Source: Rhodobacteraceae bacterium UBA2776 (GTDB lineage Bacteria > Pseudomonadota > Alphaproteobacteria > Rhodobacterales > Rhodobacteraceae). From it: 37,474 nucleotides of DNA. Position 1 is the stretch's first letter, and the number at the start of each line of letters is the position of its first letter. The position numbers and the translations under genes were made by a program. A model generated the notes under the pieces. The model saw nothing but the letters and a program-made list of their open reading frames with translations, was not told the origin of the DNA and did not search any database. Location of the stretch: positions 13,420 to 50,893 of the forward strand of contig DEIK01000055.1 of the NCBI GenBank assembly GCA_002352425.1, read 5' to 3'. Below, one piece after another: positions 7,874 through 16,411 of this stretch.

Positions 7874-9283
7874 TTAAATCATGTCCCGAACATCAGTCAG
7901 ATGCCCTGTGATCGCCGCTGCCGCCGCCATCGCAGGCGACACCAGATGGGTGCGGCTTTCGCGCCCTTGACGGCCCTCAAAATTACGGTTGCTGGTTGAT
8001 GCGCTGCGCTCGCCCGGCTCCAATTTGTCCGGGTTCATTGCCAAACACATCGAACATCCGGCCAACCGCCATTCAAATCCGGCGTCCAAGAACACCTTGT
8101 CCAGACCCTCGGCTTCAGCTTGCAAACGGACCAAACCAGACCCCGGCACAACCATCGCCCGCATCCCGTCCTTGATCTTTTTGCCGCGCAGAATGTCGGC
8201 AGCCGCACGGAAATCCTCGATCCGGCCATTGGTGCAGGACCCGATGAACACCGTATCAATCTGGATATCTGTCAGCTTCATACCCGCCTCAAGACCCATG
8301 TAATCCAACGAGCGTTTTGCGGCATCGACCTTGCCACCTTCGAAATCGGAGGGGAACGGCACAGTCGCCGTGATTGGCAGCGCGTCTTCGGGCGAGGTGC
8401 CCCAAGTCACTGTTGGCACGATGTCTTCGCCTTTTAACACCAGCACTTGGTCGAAATGTGCACCCTCATCTGTGAACAAGGTTTTCCACCATTCCAATGC
8501 CATATCCCATTGCTCGCCTTTTGGCGCATGGGGACGGCCTTTGACATATTTATAGGTGGTTTCATCCGGCGCAATCAGGCCAGCACGCGCGCCGCCCTCG
8601 ATGGCCATGTTGCAAACCGTCATGCGGCCCTCCATCGACATATCGCGGATCACTTGGCCACAATATTCAATCACGTGGCCGGTACCACCGGCTGTGCCGG
8701 TTTGGGCAATCACCGCCATTGTCACGTCTTTGGGCGTCACACCGGGCATCAGTTTGCCAGTGATCTCGACCTTCATGTTTTTGCTCTTGGCTTGGATCAA
8801 CGTCTGTGTGGCCAGAACATGTTCAACCTCGGAGGTGCCGATGCCATGTGCAAGTGAGCCGAACGCGCCATGCGTGGCCGTGTGGCTGTCGCCGCAAACC
8901 ACGGTCATGCCGGGCAAGGTCCAGCCTTGCTCGGGGCCAACGATATGCACAACACCTTGGCGCACGTCATCGACGGGGTAATAATGCACGCCAAAATCAC
9001 GCGCGTTTTTATCCAGTGCCTCCAGCTGAATGCGGCTTTCCTCGTTTTTGACTTCTCCCTCAGTGCGGTCCAGCGTGGTGGGGACGTTGTGGTCCGGCAC
9101 CGCGATGGTTTTGTCCGGCGAATGCACCTTGCGACCCGACATGCGCAGCCCCTCAAAGGCTTGCGGGCTGGTGACTTCGTGGACCAAATGGCGGTCGATG
9201 TACAAAAGGCAGGTGCCGTCGTCGTCCTGATGGGCGACATGGGCATCCCAGATTTTATCGTAGAGTGTTTTGGGGGCGGTCAT
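7874..9283 (-). CDS. leuC: 3-isopropylmalate dehydratase large subunit
   Basis: LeuC is the aconitase-type [4Fe-4S] subunit of isopropylmalate isomerase. The 469 residues match the family. Visible features are the N-terminal TLYDKIWDAHV, the VVCGDSHTATHGAFG active-site region, and the cluster cysteines in FIGSCTNGRIEDFR and GCSMCLAMNPD. The C-terminus contains the conserved STSNRNFEGRQG. AGGATG precedes the ATG at 9283 by a few bases. It is the first gene of the leuC-leuD unit and is divergent from the MscS channel gene, with a 233-base gap that should contain both promoters. Confidence 0.98.
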   Translation of the reverse strand: MTAPKTLYDKIWDAHVAHQDDDGTCLLYIDRHLVHEVTSPQAFEGLRMSGRKVHSPDKTIAVPDHNVPTTLDRTEGEVKNEESRIQLEALDKNARDFGVHYYPVDDVRQGVVHIVGPEQGWTLPGMTVVCGDSHTATHGAFGSLAHGIGTSEVEHVLATQTLIQAKSKNMKVEITGKLMPGVTPKDVTMAVIAQTGTAGGTGHVIEYCGQVIRDMSMEGRMTVCNMAIEGGARAGLIAPDETTYKYVKGRPHAPKGEQWDMALEWWKTLFTDEGAHFDQVLVLKGEDIVPTVTWGTSPEDALPITATVPFPSDFEGGKVDAAKRSLDYMGLEAGMKLTDIQIDTVFIGSCTNGRIEDFRAAADILRGKKIKDGMRAMVVPGSGLVRLQAEAEGLDKVFLDAGFEWRLAGCSMCLAMNPDKLEPGERSASTSNRNFEGRQGRESRTHLVSPAMAAAAAITGHLTDVRDMI

Positions 9284-9333
9284 GGTTCATCCTTTCCCGC
9301 AAATGAAAAATTCGAGTGTGTTCGGCAGAAGTA

Positions 9334-9358
9334 AGCTGGCTGACCCTATAGGCCAGCT
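9334..9358 (-). promoter_or_regulatory. Inverted repeat in the leuC upstream region
   Basis: AGCTGGC (9334-9340) and GCCAGCT (9352-9358) are perfect seven-base inverted arms with an 11-base spacer, 51 bases before the leuC ATG. It could be a leader hairpin or an operator. I found no convincing leucine-rich leader peptide and no T-run after it, so attenuation is not supported by what I see. The rest of 9284-9516 shows no gene. Confidence 0.35.
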
Positions 9359-9490
9359 GCGACCGTTAGGCCCTGACCATGAAACCTCCACGGCAGGAAG
9401 GAGTGGTCATCTACTTCGAAAATACGTTTCATATCTAGCGCAATACATGGCGTAACGCGCACGGGCAAGGGTTGTAGGCATTGTCATAGG

Positions 9491-9496
9491 TATAAT
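9491..9496 (+). promoter_or_regulatory. Candidate -10 element for the MscS gene
   Basis: A consensus TATAAT lies 20 bases before the ATG at 9517. No good -35 box stands at the normal distance, and the closest TTG-containing hexamers are too near. It would give a very short leader, consistent with the lack of a Shine-Dalgarno at 9517. The evidence is weak and positional. Confidence 0.3.
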
Positions 9497-9516
9497 AACC
9501 GTGCAAACCTGATGAA

Positions 9517-10836
9517 ATGGAGCAAGATGCAGTACAAGAAACGAATGATTTAAGCACACAGGTGCAAATCATGTTCGAGAAGTTGGTGGCGTTTGCCAAT
9601 ACCCTGGTGTTGCCATCTCGGTTGACCCAAATGGGCATCATGATCGCGCTTTTGGTCGTGGCCTATGTGTTCAAACTTTATTTCGGACCAAAGTTCCATG
9701 ACTGGATGCGCGGCCTTGAGGGGCGGCCAAAATGGCAGTTGCGGGTCTTGTTGATGGTCCACCGGCGCATGCGGTTGGTGGTGTTCGTGATCCTGATCTG
9801 GGTCGCCATTTTCATTATGCGTCAGGGGCTAAATCTGTTCCCGTCGCGAACTTATTTGATGGATATTGTTGGCACCATTGGGCTGGCGTGGGTCATGGTG
9901 GTGGTTGCCGCACGGTTTATCCAAAACACCTTGTTGCGTCGTATCGCAACGTGGGGCGCGTGGATTTACGCGACACTATATTTTCTGGGACTTGTCGAGG
10001 CGACCGAGGCCTTACTGGATCAAATTGCCGTCAATCTTGGGGATTTTCACCTGTCGGCCTTGTTGATTCTCAAGGTGTTGATCGTCACCGCTGTTTTGTT
10101 CGCGCTGGCGCGGGGGTTAACCGCCTCGACCACCAAACGCATCAAAGAGAACGACGAAATTTCCCCCTCCATGCAGGTGCTGATGGTGAAATTCCTGCAA
10201 GTCCTGCTGTATGGCGCTGCGTTTTTCATAGGTCTGAAAGCCACGGGGTTTGACCTTACGGGCCTTGCGGTCCTGTCCGGTGCCATCGGTATCGGCCTTG
10301 GGTTTGGTCTGCAAAAAGTGGTCTCGAACCTTGTGTCAGGCGTGATCATCCTACTGGATAAATCCATCAAGCCGGGCGATGTGATTTCGCTGGGCGAAAC
10401 CTTTGGTTGGATCAACACGCTGGGCGCGCGCTATGCCTCGGTGGTGACGCGGGATGGCAAAGAATACCTGATCCCGAACGAAGATCTGATCACCAATCAG
10501 GTGGTCAATTGGTCCCACACCAACGATTTTGTGCGCCTCGATATTTTCTTTGGAACCGCCTATTCGGACGACCCCCACAAGGTCCGCGCCCTGGCCCGCG
10601 AAGCCGCTGCCGGCGTGGCGCGCGTGCTGTCGACCCGACCGCCCGTTTGCCACATCGTTGGCTTTGGCGACAGCTCTGTCGACTATATCCTGCGGTTCTG
10701 GATCATTGATCCGACGGATGGTCTGACCAACATTCGCGGCAATGTCTATTTGGCGCTTTGGGACGCGTTTCAAGAAAACGGCATCTCGATCCCATTCCCG
10801 CAACGCGAAGTCAAAATGTTGGAAGGAGAAAAATGA
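9517..10836 (+). CDS. Small-conductance mechanosensitive channel (MscS family)
   Basis: A 439-residue inner-membrane channel that would open under membrane tension to release solutes in osmotic downshock. The N-terminal half has several transmembrane segments (about residues 32-50, 80-95, 110-130, 138-155, 175-190). The pore helix and start of the beta domain are unmistakable: the glycine-rich IGIGLGFGLQKVVSNLVSG, then IKPGDVISLGETFGWI and LIPNEDLITNQVVNWSH. The ATG at 9517 has no clear ribosome site; an in-frame ATG at 9571 with AGGT upstream is an alternative start and would remove 18 residues. Its stop overlaps the amidase start (ATGA at 10833-10836). Confidence 0.94.
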   Translation: MEQDAVQETNDLSTQVQIMFEKLVAFANTLVLPSRLTQMGIMIALLVVAYVFKLYFGPKFHDWMRGLEGRPKWQLRVLLMVHRRMRLVVFVILIWVAIFIMRQGLNLFPSRTYLMDIVGTIGLAWVMVVVAARFIQNTLLRRIATWGAWIYATLYFLGLVEATEALLDQIAVNLGDFHLSALLILKVLIVTAVLFALARGLTASTTKRIKENDEISPSMQVLMVKFLQVLLYGAAFFIGLKATGFDLTGLAVLSGAIGIGLGFGLQKVVSNLVSGVIILLDKSIKPGDVISLGETFGWINTLGARYASVVTRDGKEYLIPNEDLITNQVVNWSHTNDFVRLDIFFGTAYSDDPHKVRALAREAAAGVARVLSTRPPVCHIVGFGDSSVDYILRFWIIDPTDGLTNIRGNVYLALWDAFQENGISIPFPQREVKMLEGEK

Positions 10837-12242
10837 AAGACGCCACCAATCTGATTGCCGAACTGCGATCCAAAAAGCTGTCAGCACAAGATTTGATGCG
10901 CAAGACCCTTGCCAATATCGACGCGTGGAACCCCAGTGTGAACGGGATTGTTGGGATGCGGCCCGTTGAGGACATCATGGCCGACGCCAAGATCGCCGAC
11001 GAGACCCCGCCCAAAGGCCCCTTGCACGGGTTGCCCATCGCGATCAAGGATCTCGCCGAAACCAAGGGTATTCGCACCACATTCGGCTCGCCCATCTGGG
11101 CCGACAATGTCCCAACGGCCAACTGTCTGATGGTGCAACGCATCGTTGATGCAGGTGCGATCATCATCGGCAAAACCAACACGCCGGAATATGGTCTTGG
11201 CTCGCACAGCTATAACCCCGTCTACGGCGTCACCCGCAACCCCTATGACACCTCGGTTTCCGCTGGCGGCTCAAGCGGTGGCGCGGCGGTGGCGTTGGCG
11301 ACGGGGATGTTGGCCTTGGCCGATGGCTCTGACATGATGGGCTCGCTGCGCAATCCGGCGGCTTGGAACAACGTTTATGGATTCCGCCCCAGCTACGGTT
11401 TGGTGCCGGATGATCCGGTGGGTGATAGCTTCCTGCACCAGCTTGCGACCAACGGCCCAATGGCCCGCAGCATCCGTGATCTCACGCTGTTGCTGCAAGT
11501 GATCGGCACCCCCGACGCCCGACTGCCCCACAGCATGGCCCCGTTTGAACCACTGCCCGACGCGCCCGACCTAAAGGGTCTGCGCATAGGTTGGGTCGGC
11601 GATTGGGGCGGTTATTATCCGATGGACGCCGAAGTCCTAACACTCTGCGAAAGCGGCCTTGAGCAAATGCGCGCGCTGGGCGCGACGGTCAAGCCCTTCA
11701 CCCCGCCGATTGCGCCTGAACAGCTGTGGCACGCATGGATCACGCTGCGCAGTTGGGCTATCGCTGCCAAAATGGCCCCGCTGTATCATGACCCCAAAAC
11801 CCGCGAGATGTTGAAACCCGAAATGATCTGGGAGGTCGAACGCGGGCTGTCTATGTCTGCAATCGAAGTCCACGAGGCCAGTGTGATCCGTTCCCAATGG
11901 TTCACAGCCTTTGCGGCCCAAGCCGAGGTCGACATCATGGCGCTACCCTCGGCGCAGATATTCCCGTTCAACGCCGATCTGCCTTGGCCCAAAACCGTGA
12001 TGGGCCGCGACATGGACACCTATCATCGCTGGATGGAGGTGGTTGTGCCCGCCTCACTGACCGGGCTGCCTGCCTTGAACGTACCGGTTGGGTTTGGCGC
12101 AGCGGGCCTGCCAATGGGGATGCAACTGATCGGTCAGCGCGGTACGGACGCCCGCGTTCTGCAAATCGGCCAAACCTATCACGACGCCACCGAGTGGCCC
12201 CGACAGCGCCCTCCGAAAAATGAGGCGAAAATCAAGGGTTGA
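10833..12242 (+). CDS. Amidase signature family protein
   Basis: A 469-residue cytoplasmic amidase of the Ser-cisSer-Lys type. The lysine is in GLPIAIKDLAETKG, the cis-serine in SAGGSSGGAAVALA, and the nucleophile region in GSDMMGSLRNPAAW. The family's usual DxGGS here reads DMMGS. I chose the ATG at 10833 because GGAAGGAG lies just before it and it overlaps the MscS stop by four bases. An upstream in-frame ATG would extend into MscS. There is no GatC or GatB neighbour and the sequence does not look like GatA, so it is probably a general amide or nitrile-derived amide hydrolase. The substrate is unknown. Coupling to a channel gene may be incidental. Confidence 0.92.
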   Translation: MKDATNLIAELRSKKLSAQDLMRKTLANIDAWNPSVNGIVGMRPVEDIMADAKIADETPPKGPLHGLPIAIKDLAETKGIRTTFGSPIWADNVPTANCLMVQRIVDAGAIIIGKTNTPEYGLGSHSYNPVYGVTRNPYDTSVSAGGSSGGAAVALATGMLALADGSDMMGSLRNPAAWNNVYGFRPSYGLVPDDPVGDSFLHQLATNGPMARSIRDLTLLLQVIGTPDARLPHSMAPFEPLPDAPDLKGLRIGWVGDWGGYYPMDAEVLTLCESGLEQMRALGATVKPFTPPIAPEQLWHAWITLRSWAIAAKMAPLYHDPKTREMLKPEMIWEVERGLSMSAIEVHEASVIRSQWFTAFAAQAEVDIMALPSAQIFPFNADLPWPKTVMGRDMDTYHRWMEVVVPASLTGLPALNVPVGFGAAGLPMGMQLIGQRGTDARVLQIGQTYHDATEWPRQRPPKNEAKIKG

Positions 12243-12337
12243 ACCCACCCCGCAGCGCCCCCATAAGCACACATTGAGATTTAACGATTCCAATGTTAAA
12301 CATAGACCAAACCACCGCGCAAATAAGGAACGAACGT

Positions 12338-12700
12338 TTGTCCAGCACCGCAAAACAGGTTTCAGGCAAAGACTTGCTTGACCGCATCCTGTCCTCCCTT
12401 GAGGAAAGCAAAGCCGAAGATGTGATCTCTATTGACCTAAAGGGCAAAAGCGAGATCGCTGACCATATGGTGATTTGCTCGGGCCGCTCTACCCGCCAAG
12501 TCACAGCGATGGCGGAAATTCTTGCCGATCTGCTGAAACATGAGTATTCGATCTTCCCGAAAATTGAGGGCAAGGATCAAGGCGATTGGGTGCTGCTGGA
12601 TGCAGGCGACGTGATCGTGCATCTGTTCCGCCCCGAAGTGCGCGAATTCTACCAACTCGAAAAGCTATGGCAGGGCATCCGCCCCACTGACATCGCCTGA
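12338..12700 (+). CDS. rsfS: Ribosomal silencing factor RsfS
   Basis: RsfS binds ribosomal protein uL14 on the large subunit and blocks joining of the small subunit, lowering translation in starvation. The core is clear: LSSLEESKAEDVISIDLKGK, IADHMVICSGRSTRQVTAMA, GDWVLLDAGDVIVHLF and FYQLEKLW. I favour the TTG at 12338 (120 residues) because AAGGA stands about nine bases before it. An ATG at 12293 would add 15 residues and has no ribosome site. A six-base inverted repeat (12280-12285 with 12295-12300) lies upstream and may be part of the promoter region. The stop overlaps the rlmH ATG by one base. Confidence 0.95.
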   Translation: MSSTAKQVSGKDLLDRILSSLEESKAEDVISIDLKGKSEIADHMVICSGRSTRQVTAMAEILADLLKHEYSIFPKIEGKDQGDWVLLDAGDVIVHLFRPEVREFYQLEKLWQGIRPTDIA

Positions 12701-13170
12701 TGCGGGTGCATATTTGCGCCGTTGGCCGCCTGCGGGCCGGACCCGAGCGCGAATTGCTGGACGACTACCTGACACGATTTGACCGCACGGGCCGCGCTTT
12801 GGGCCTTGGCCCTGCCGTGGTGCATGAGGTTGAGGACAAAAAAGGCGGCGGCCAAGAGGCCGAAGCCGTTTTGCTGGAGCGCGCCATCCCCAAGGGCGCG
12901 GTGATCTGCGCCTTGGACGAACGCGGCCGTGTGCTGCCCTCGCCCGAATTCGCCAGCAAGCTGGGCAATTGGCGCGACCAAGGCACATCTGATCTGGCAT
13001 TCCTAATCGGCGGCGCCGACGGCATCGCCAAACCCCTGCGCGCCCGTGTTGATTTCAAACTGTCATTCGGCGCCATGGTCTGGCCCCACATGCTGGCCCG
13101 CGTGATGCTCAGCGAACAGCTTTATCGTGCTTCAACGATCTTGGCGGGCGGGCCGTATCATCGCGTTTGA
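12700..13170 (+). CDS. rlmH: 23S rRNA (pseudouridine-1915-N3)-methyltransferase RlmH
   Basis: RlmH is a small SPOUT methyltransferase that methylates N3 of pseudouridine 1915 in helix 69 of 23S rRNA on assembled 70S ribosomes. The 156-residue length is standard. The SAM-binding trefoil knot region is evident in LAFLIGGADGIAK and in the C-terminal FGAMVWPHMLARVMLSEQLY and AGGPYHR. It is translationally coupled to rsfS (TGATG at 12698-12702), the common rsfS-rlmH order. Confidence is very high. Confidence 0.98.
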   Translation: MRVHICAVGRLRAGPERELLDDYLTRFDRTGRALGLGPAVVHEVEDKKGGGQEAEAVLLERAIPKGAVICALDERGRVLPSPEFASKLGNWRDQGTSDLAFLIGGADGIAKPLRARVDFKLSFGAMVWPHMLARVMLSEQLYRASTILAGGPYHRV

Positions 13171-13208
13171 GCGCAAGCAATTATTGAACAACAACAGTTG
13201 GAGGTGAG

Positions 13209-13478
13209 ATGAAAAACATCAAGTTACGTATTAGCTCTGAACAAGGGATCGAAGCCACGATTGAATGTGATGGGAGTCAAGGTGGAGTCGAAGACTATTA
13301 TGCTATTGTCTCCGTTAAAGGATTTATGACTGACAAGAAGGTGTATGGCGTCGACTCTGTGCAAGCGTTTTCACTTGGGATGGGACTAATTGCACAGCTC
13401 ACCGAAGGCAAACGAGTTGAAGAAGAAGAGCATTTACCTACAAATGGATCGTCTTGGTGTATCGAAGTGGAAAGCTGA
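13209..13478 (+). CDS. Small hypothetical protein
   Basis: An 89-residue protein beginning MKNIKLRISSEQGIEATIEC. I accept it as a gene because TTGGAGGTGAG sits directly before the ATG. The predicted mix of beta strands (KLRISSEQ, ATIECDG, YYAIVSVKG) and one helix (SVQAFSLGMGLIAQLTEG) looks like a folded small domain. It is acidic at the C-terminus and has no signal peptide or membrane segment. Base composition is clearly more AT-rich than rlmH or gpmI, suggesting later acquisition. It resembles short DUF-type proteins (possibly DUF6968-like), but I cannot assign a function. It follows rlmH by 38 bases and precedes a terminator. Confidence 0.7.
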   Translation: MKNIKLRISSEQGIEATIECDGSQGGVEDYYAIVSVKGFMTDKKVYGVDSVQAFSLGMGLIAQLTEGKRVEEEEHLPTNGSSWCIEVES

Positions 13479-13507
13479 CGACCCCAGATTGACACCCGTC
13501 AATTTGT

Positions 13508-13649
13508 CAAAAATGGCAGCGCCCGACAGCCCCACGGCGGGCGCTTTTGCGGCCTTAATTCTGGGGACAACGCTGCACTTTATACACACAACAGAACCAA
13601 CCAAACACAAACCCCAATGCGCCCACCCGGCCGGGTGCTGCCATTTTTG
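13508..13649. repeat. 18-base inverted repeat flanking a 106-base core
   Basis: 13508-13525 and 13632-13649 are reverse complements with a single difference (G13521 opposite T13636, which is a G-U pair in RNA). The inner seven bases of the left arm also serve as the left side of a terminator stem (13519-13544), so the two foldings exclude each other. No target-site duplication is visible at the ends. The 249-base gap between the small gene and gpmI is otherwise empty. Confidence 0.7.
13519..13548 (+). terminator. Rho-independent terminator after the rsfS-rlmH-small gene unit
   Basis: GCGCCCG (13519-13525) pairs perfectly with CGGGCGC (13538-13544), with a 12-base loop and TTTT directly after. 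The T-run is short, so termination may be partial. It lies 40 bases after the small gene and 180 bases before gpmI. Confidence 0.65.
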
Positions 13650-13727
13650 CAAACCGTCCACGCCACCGCCTGTTGCCCTCGCATCCGAGGACGCGTAAAA
13701 CGCTGGTAACCACATCAGGAGCCACCC

Positions 13728-15248
13728 ATGACCACACCCAAACCCGTCGTTTTGTGCATCCTTGATGGCTGGGGCATCCGCGAGGCCGATGGGGCCAATG
13801 CGCCCGCACTGGCCAACACCCCGAATTTCGACCGCATCTTACGGGATTGTCCGTCGTCTCAGTTGACCACCCACGGCCCCGATGTTGGCCTGCCGAGTGG
13901 TCAGATGGGCAATTCCGAAGTTGGGCACACCAACATTGGGGCGGGTCGCGTGGTGCCGATGGATTTGGGCATGATTGATCTGGCGATTGAGGATGGCTCA
14001 TTCGCCCAAAACGCGGCCCTGCAAGATTTCATATCGAATGTGAAAGCCGCAAACGGCACCGCTCACCTTATGGCGCTGATCTCGGACGGCGGGGTGCATG
14101 GCCATATCAATCATGTGATTGCCACCGCCAAAGTGATGACGGATGCGGGACTGCCCGTGATGATCCATGCAATCACCGATGGGCGCGATGTGCCGCCGCA
14201 ATCGGCTGCGGACTTCATGACCGATCTGGTCAATCGCTTGCCAAAAGGGGCCAAGGTCGCCACCGTGATTGGGCGCTATTACGCGCTGGACCGCGACAAC
14301 CGTTGGGAGCGGGTCGGGCTGGCTTACGGCGCCATGATCAACGGCGAGGGCTTGAGCGCAGACAGCGCAGTGGAGGCCGTTGCGCAGTCCTATGCCAGTG
14401 ACGTGACCGACGAATTCATCAAACCCACCAGCATCGCGGGATATGCCGGTGTGCAGGACGGTGACGGTATTTTCTGCCTGAATTTCCGCGCCGACCGCGC
14501 CCGTGAAATCCTGGCGGCCATTGGTCAGCCTGACTTTGACGGCTTTGAGACGGGCAAACGTCCGGTGCTGTCGGCGTTGCTCGGCATGGTGCAGTATTCC
14601 GACGCTCATAATGCCTATATGACCACAGTTTTCCCCAAACGCGCGCTGGTGAACACGCTGGGCGAATGGGTGGCCAAGCAGGGCTTGCGCCAGTTCCGGT
14701 TGGCCGAAACCGAGAAATACCCGCATGTGACGTTCTTTTTGAACGGCGGCAAGGAAACCCCCGAAGCAGGAGAAGATCGCTACATGGCGCAAAGCCCCAA
14801 GGTCGCGACCTATGATCTGCAGCCCGAGATGTCAGCCGCCGAAGTCGCTGACCATTTTGTGGGTGCGATTGAAGACGGCTATGACCTGATCGTCACCAAC
14901 TTTGCCAACCCAGACATGGTTGGTCACACAGGCAGCATCCCCGCCGCCGTCAAGGCATGTGAAGCGGTTGACCAAGGGCTGGGCCGCGTGCTGAAGGCCC
15001 TGAAAATCGCGGGCGGTGCGATGATCGTCACAGCGGATCACGGCAATTGCGAAACCATGATTGATCCCGAAACTGGCGGGCCGCATACTGCCCACACCAC
15101 CAATCCGGTGCCTGTTATCTTGGTCGGCGCACCCGATGGTACCACCCTGCATCAAGGGCGCCTGTCGGACCTTGCGCCAACTCTGCTGGACCTCATGAAC
15201 CTGCCGCTGCCCGATGAGATGACCGGCGAAAGCCTGATTGCCAAATGA
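13728..15248 (+). CDS. gpmI: 2,3-bisphosphoglycerate-independent phosphoglycerate mutase
   Basis: GpmI interconverts 3-phosphoglycerate and 2-phosphoglycerate in glycolysis and gluconeogenesis, using two Mn2+ ions and a phosphoserine intermediate. The 506-residue length matches. Alkaline-phosphatase-superfamily motifs are visible: the N-terminal LCILDGWGIRE, the catalytic serine in GQMGNSEVGHTNIGAGR, AITDGRDVPPQSA, FRADRARE, FANPDMVGHTG and TADHGNCE. AGGAG stands about seven bases before the ATG. Its stop overlaps the start of the envC-like gene (ATGA at 15245), beginning a run of peptidoglycan-related genes that is a familiar order in Rhodobacteraceae. Confidence 0.98.
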   Translation: MTTPKPVVLCILDGWGIREADGANAPALANTPNFDRILRDCPSSQLTTHGPDVGLPSGQMGNSEVGHTNIGAGRVVPMDLGMIDLAIEDGSFAQNAALQDFISNVKAANGTAHLMALISDGGVHGHINHVIATAKVMTDAGLPVMIHAITDGRDVPPQSAADFMTDLVNRLPKGAKVATVIGRYYALDRDNRWERVGLAYGAMINGEGLSADSAVEAVAQSYASDVTDEFIKPTSIAGYAGVQDGDGIFCLNFRADRAREILAAIGQPDFDGFETGKRPVLSALLGMVQYSDAHNAYMTTVFPKRALVNTLGEWVAKQGLRQFRLAETEKYPHVTFFLNGGKETPEAGEDRYMAQSPKVATYDLQPEMSAAEVADHFVGAIEDGYDLIVTNFANPDMVGHTGSIPAAVKACEAVDQGLGRVLKALKIAGGAMIVTADHGNCETMIDPETGGPHTAHTTNPVPVILVGAPDGTTLHQGRLSDLAPTLLDLMNLPLPDEMTGESLIAK

Positions 15249-16384
15249 TCTGGCGTGGCCTCCTTTTCGCAACAGCACTGTCCCTGACAGCCAGCATTGC
15301 GGCGGCCGATACCGATCCGGCCCATCTGGCCAAACGCGCAGCACAGCAGTTGAACGTGGCCGCGATTGCCCTGCGCGACGCGGACAAGGCCAGCGACCGC
15401 GTCGCAGCCCTGACCCAAACCATCCAAGCCTATGAGGCGGGACTGGTGGCGATGCGCGAGGGCATCCGTCGTGCCTCTATCAGTGAACACGCGCTGCAAT
15501 TGGAATTCGAGGCTAAAAGCGAAGAAGTCTCGCGCCTGCTGGGCGTGTTGCAAAGCATGCAAGCCACATCCGCGCCTCTGTTGCTGCTGCACCCTACCGG
15601 CCCAATCGGTACCGCGCGTTCGGGCATGATTTTGGCCGAAGTCACCCCCGCGATTCAGGTCCAAGCCGAAAACCTGCGTGGCCAACTCGAAGAGGTCGCG
15701 CTGCTGCACAGCCTGCAAGAAAGCTCGGCCCAGATCCTGATTGACGGCTTGCAAGGTGCCCAAGAGGCCCGCACTCAGTTGTCGCAAGCCATCTCGGACC
15801 GCGTTGATCTGCCAAAACGCTTTACCGAAGACCCCGTGAAAACCGCCATTCTGCTCGACAGCAGCGAAACGCTTGAGGGGTTCGCCAGCGGTTTGGCCAA
15901 TATTGCCGAAGACGCCGAGCTGCAAATCACCCTGCCGGATTTTGAAGCGGCCAAAGGCACCCTGTCATTGCCTGCCAACGGCACCCTATTGCGCCATTAT
16001 AACGAATCCGACGCGGCAGGTGTGCGCCGCCCCGGCCTGTTGTTGGCGACCCGTCCACAATCCATCGTCACCACCCCTTGGGCCGCAACCATCCGCTATC
16101 GTGGTCCGCTGTTGGAATACGGAAATGTGATGATACTGGAGCCTTCCAGCGGTTATCTATTGGTCTTGACTGGGCTAAACACGGTCTACGGCAAAATAGG
16201 CGAGGTCCTGCCAGCGGGCGCGCCTGTGGGGCTGATGGGTGGGAATCCGGCTGAAAATGACGAATTTTTATCGCTATCTGGACAACAGGGTGGTTCCGAA
16301 CGTACAGAAACACTCTATATAGAGTTGAGACGCGATGCAGAAACGATAGACCCCGAGCAATGGTTCGTACAGACATTGCAGTGA
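15245..16384 (+). CDS. EnvC-like murein hydrolase activator with a degenerate LytM (M23) domain
   Basis: A 379-residue exported protein with a signal peptide (ATALSLTASIAAADT). About residues 20-210 are rich in charged and heptad-like sequence (LTQTIQAYEAGLVAMREGI, EEVSRLLGVLQSM), consistent with a coiled coil. The C-terminal LytM/M23 fold is recognisable from WAATIRYRGPLLEYGNVMIL, GYLLVLTGLNTVYGKIGEVL and LYIELRRD. The zinc-binding histidines and aspartate expected of an active peptidase are not seen: the HxH position reads LTGLN. It is therefore probably an activator of cell-wall amidases in daughter-cell separation, as EnvC is in E. coli. It is coupled to gpmI and precedes the C-terminal protease. 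Confidence 0.9.
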   Translation: MIWRGLLFATALSLTASIAAADTDPAHLAKRAAQQLNVAAIALRDADKASDRVAALTQTIQAYEAGLVAMREGIRRASISEHALQLEFEAKSEEVSRLLGVLQSMQATSAPLLLLHPTGPIGTARSGMILAEVTPAIQVQAENLRGQLEEVALLHSLQESSAQILIDGLQGAQEARTQLSQAISDRVDLPKRFTEDPVKTAILLDSSETLEGFASGLANIAEDAELQITLPDFEAAKGTLSLPANGTLLRHYNESDAAGVRRPGLLLATRPQSIVTTPWAATIRYRGPLLEYGNVMILEPSSGYLLVLTGLNTVYGKIGEVLPAGAPVGLMGGNPAENDEFLSLSGQQGGSERTETLYIELRRDAETIDPEQWFVQTLQ

Positions 16385-16411
16385 ATTCGGACGAACAAGG
16401 AATAAGATGTT

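Noticed and set aside
9284..9516. Leucine-responsive attenuator before leuC
   Set aside because: I looked for a short leader peptide rich in leucine codons followed by a T-tailed hairpin and found neither; only a seven-base inverted repeat is present.
13434..13715. Minus-strand open frame across the small gene-gpmI gap
   Set aside because: It overlaps a terminator and the inverted repeat, has no ribosome site, and its sequence does not look like a folded protein; the repeat and terminator explain the region better.
13998..14792. Long minus-strand open frame inside gpmI
   Set aside because: It lies wholly antisense to a well-conserved enzyme, and its translation is rich in H, G and Q as expected of GC-skewed third-codon reading. 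No ribosome site is apparent.
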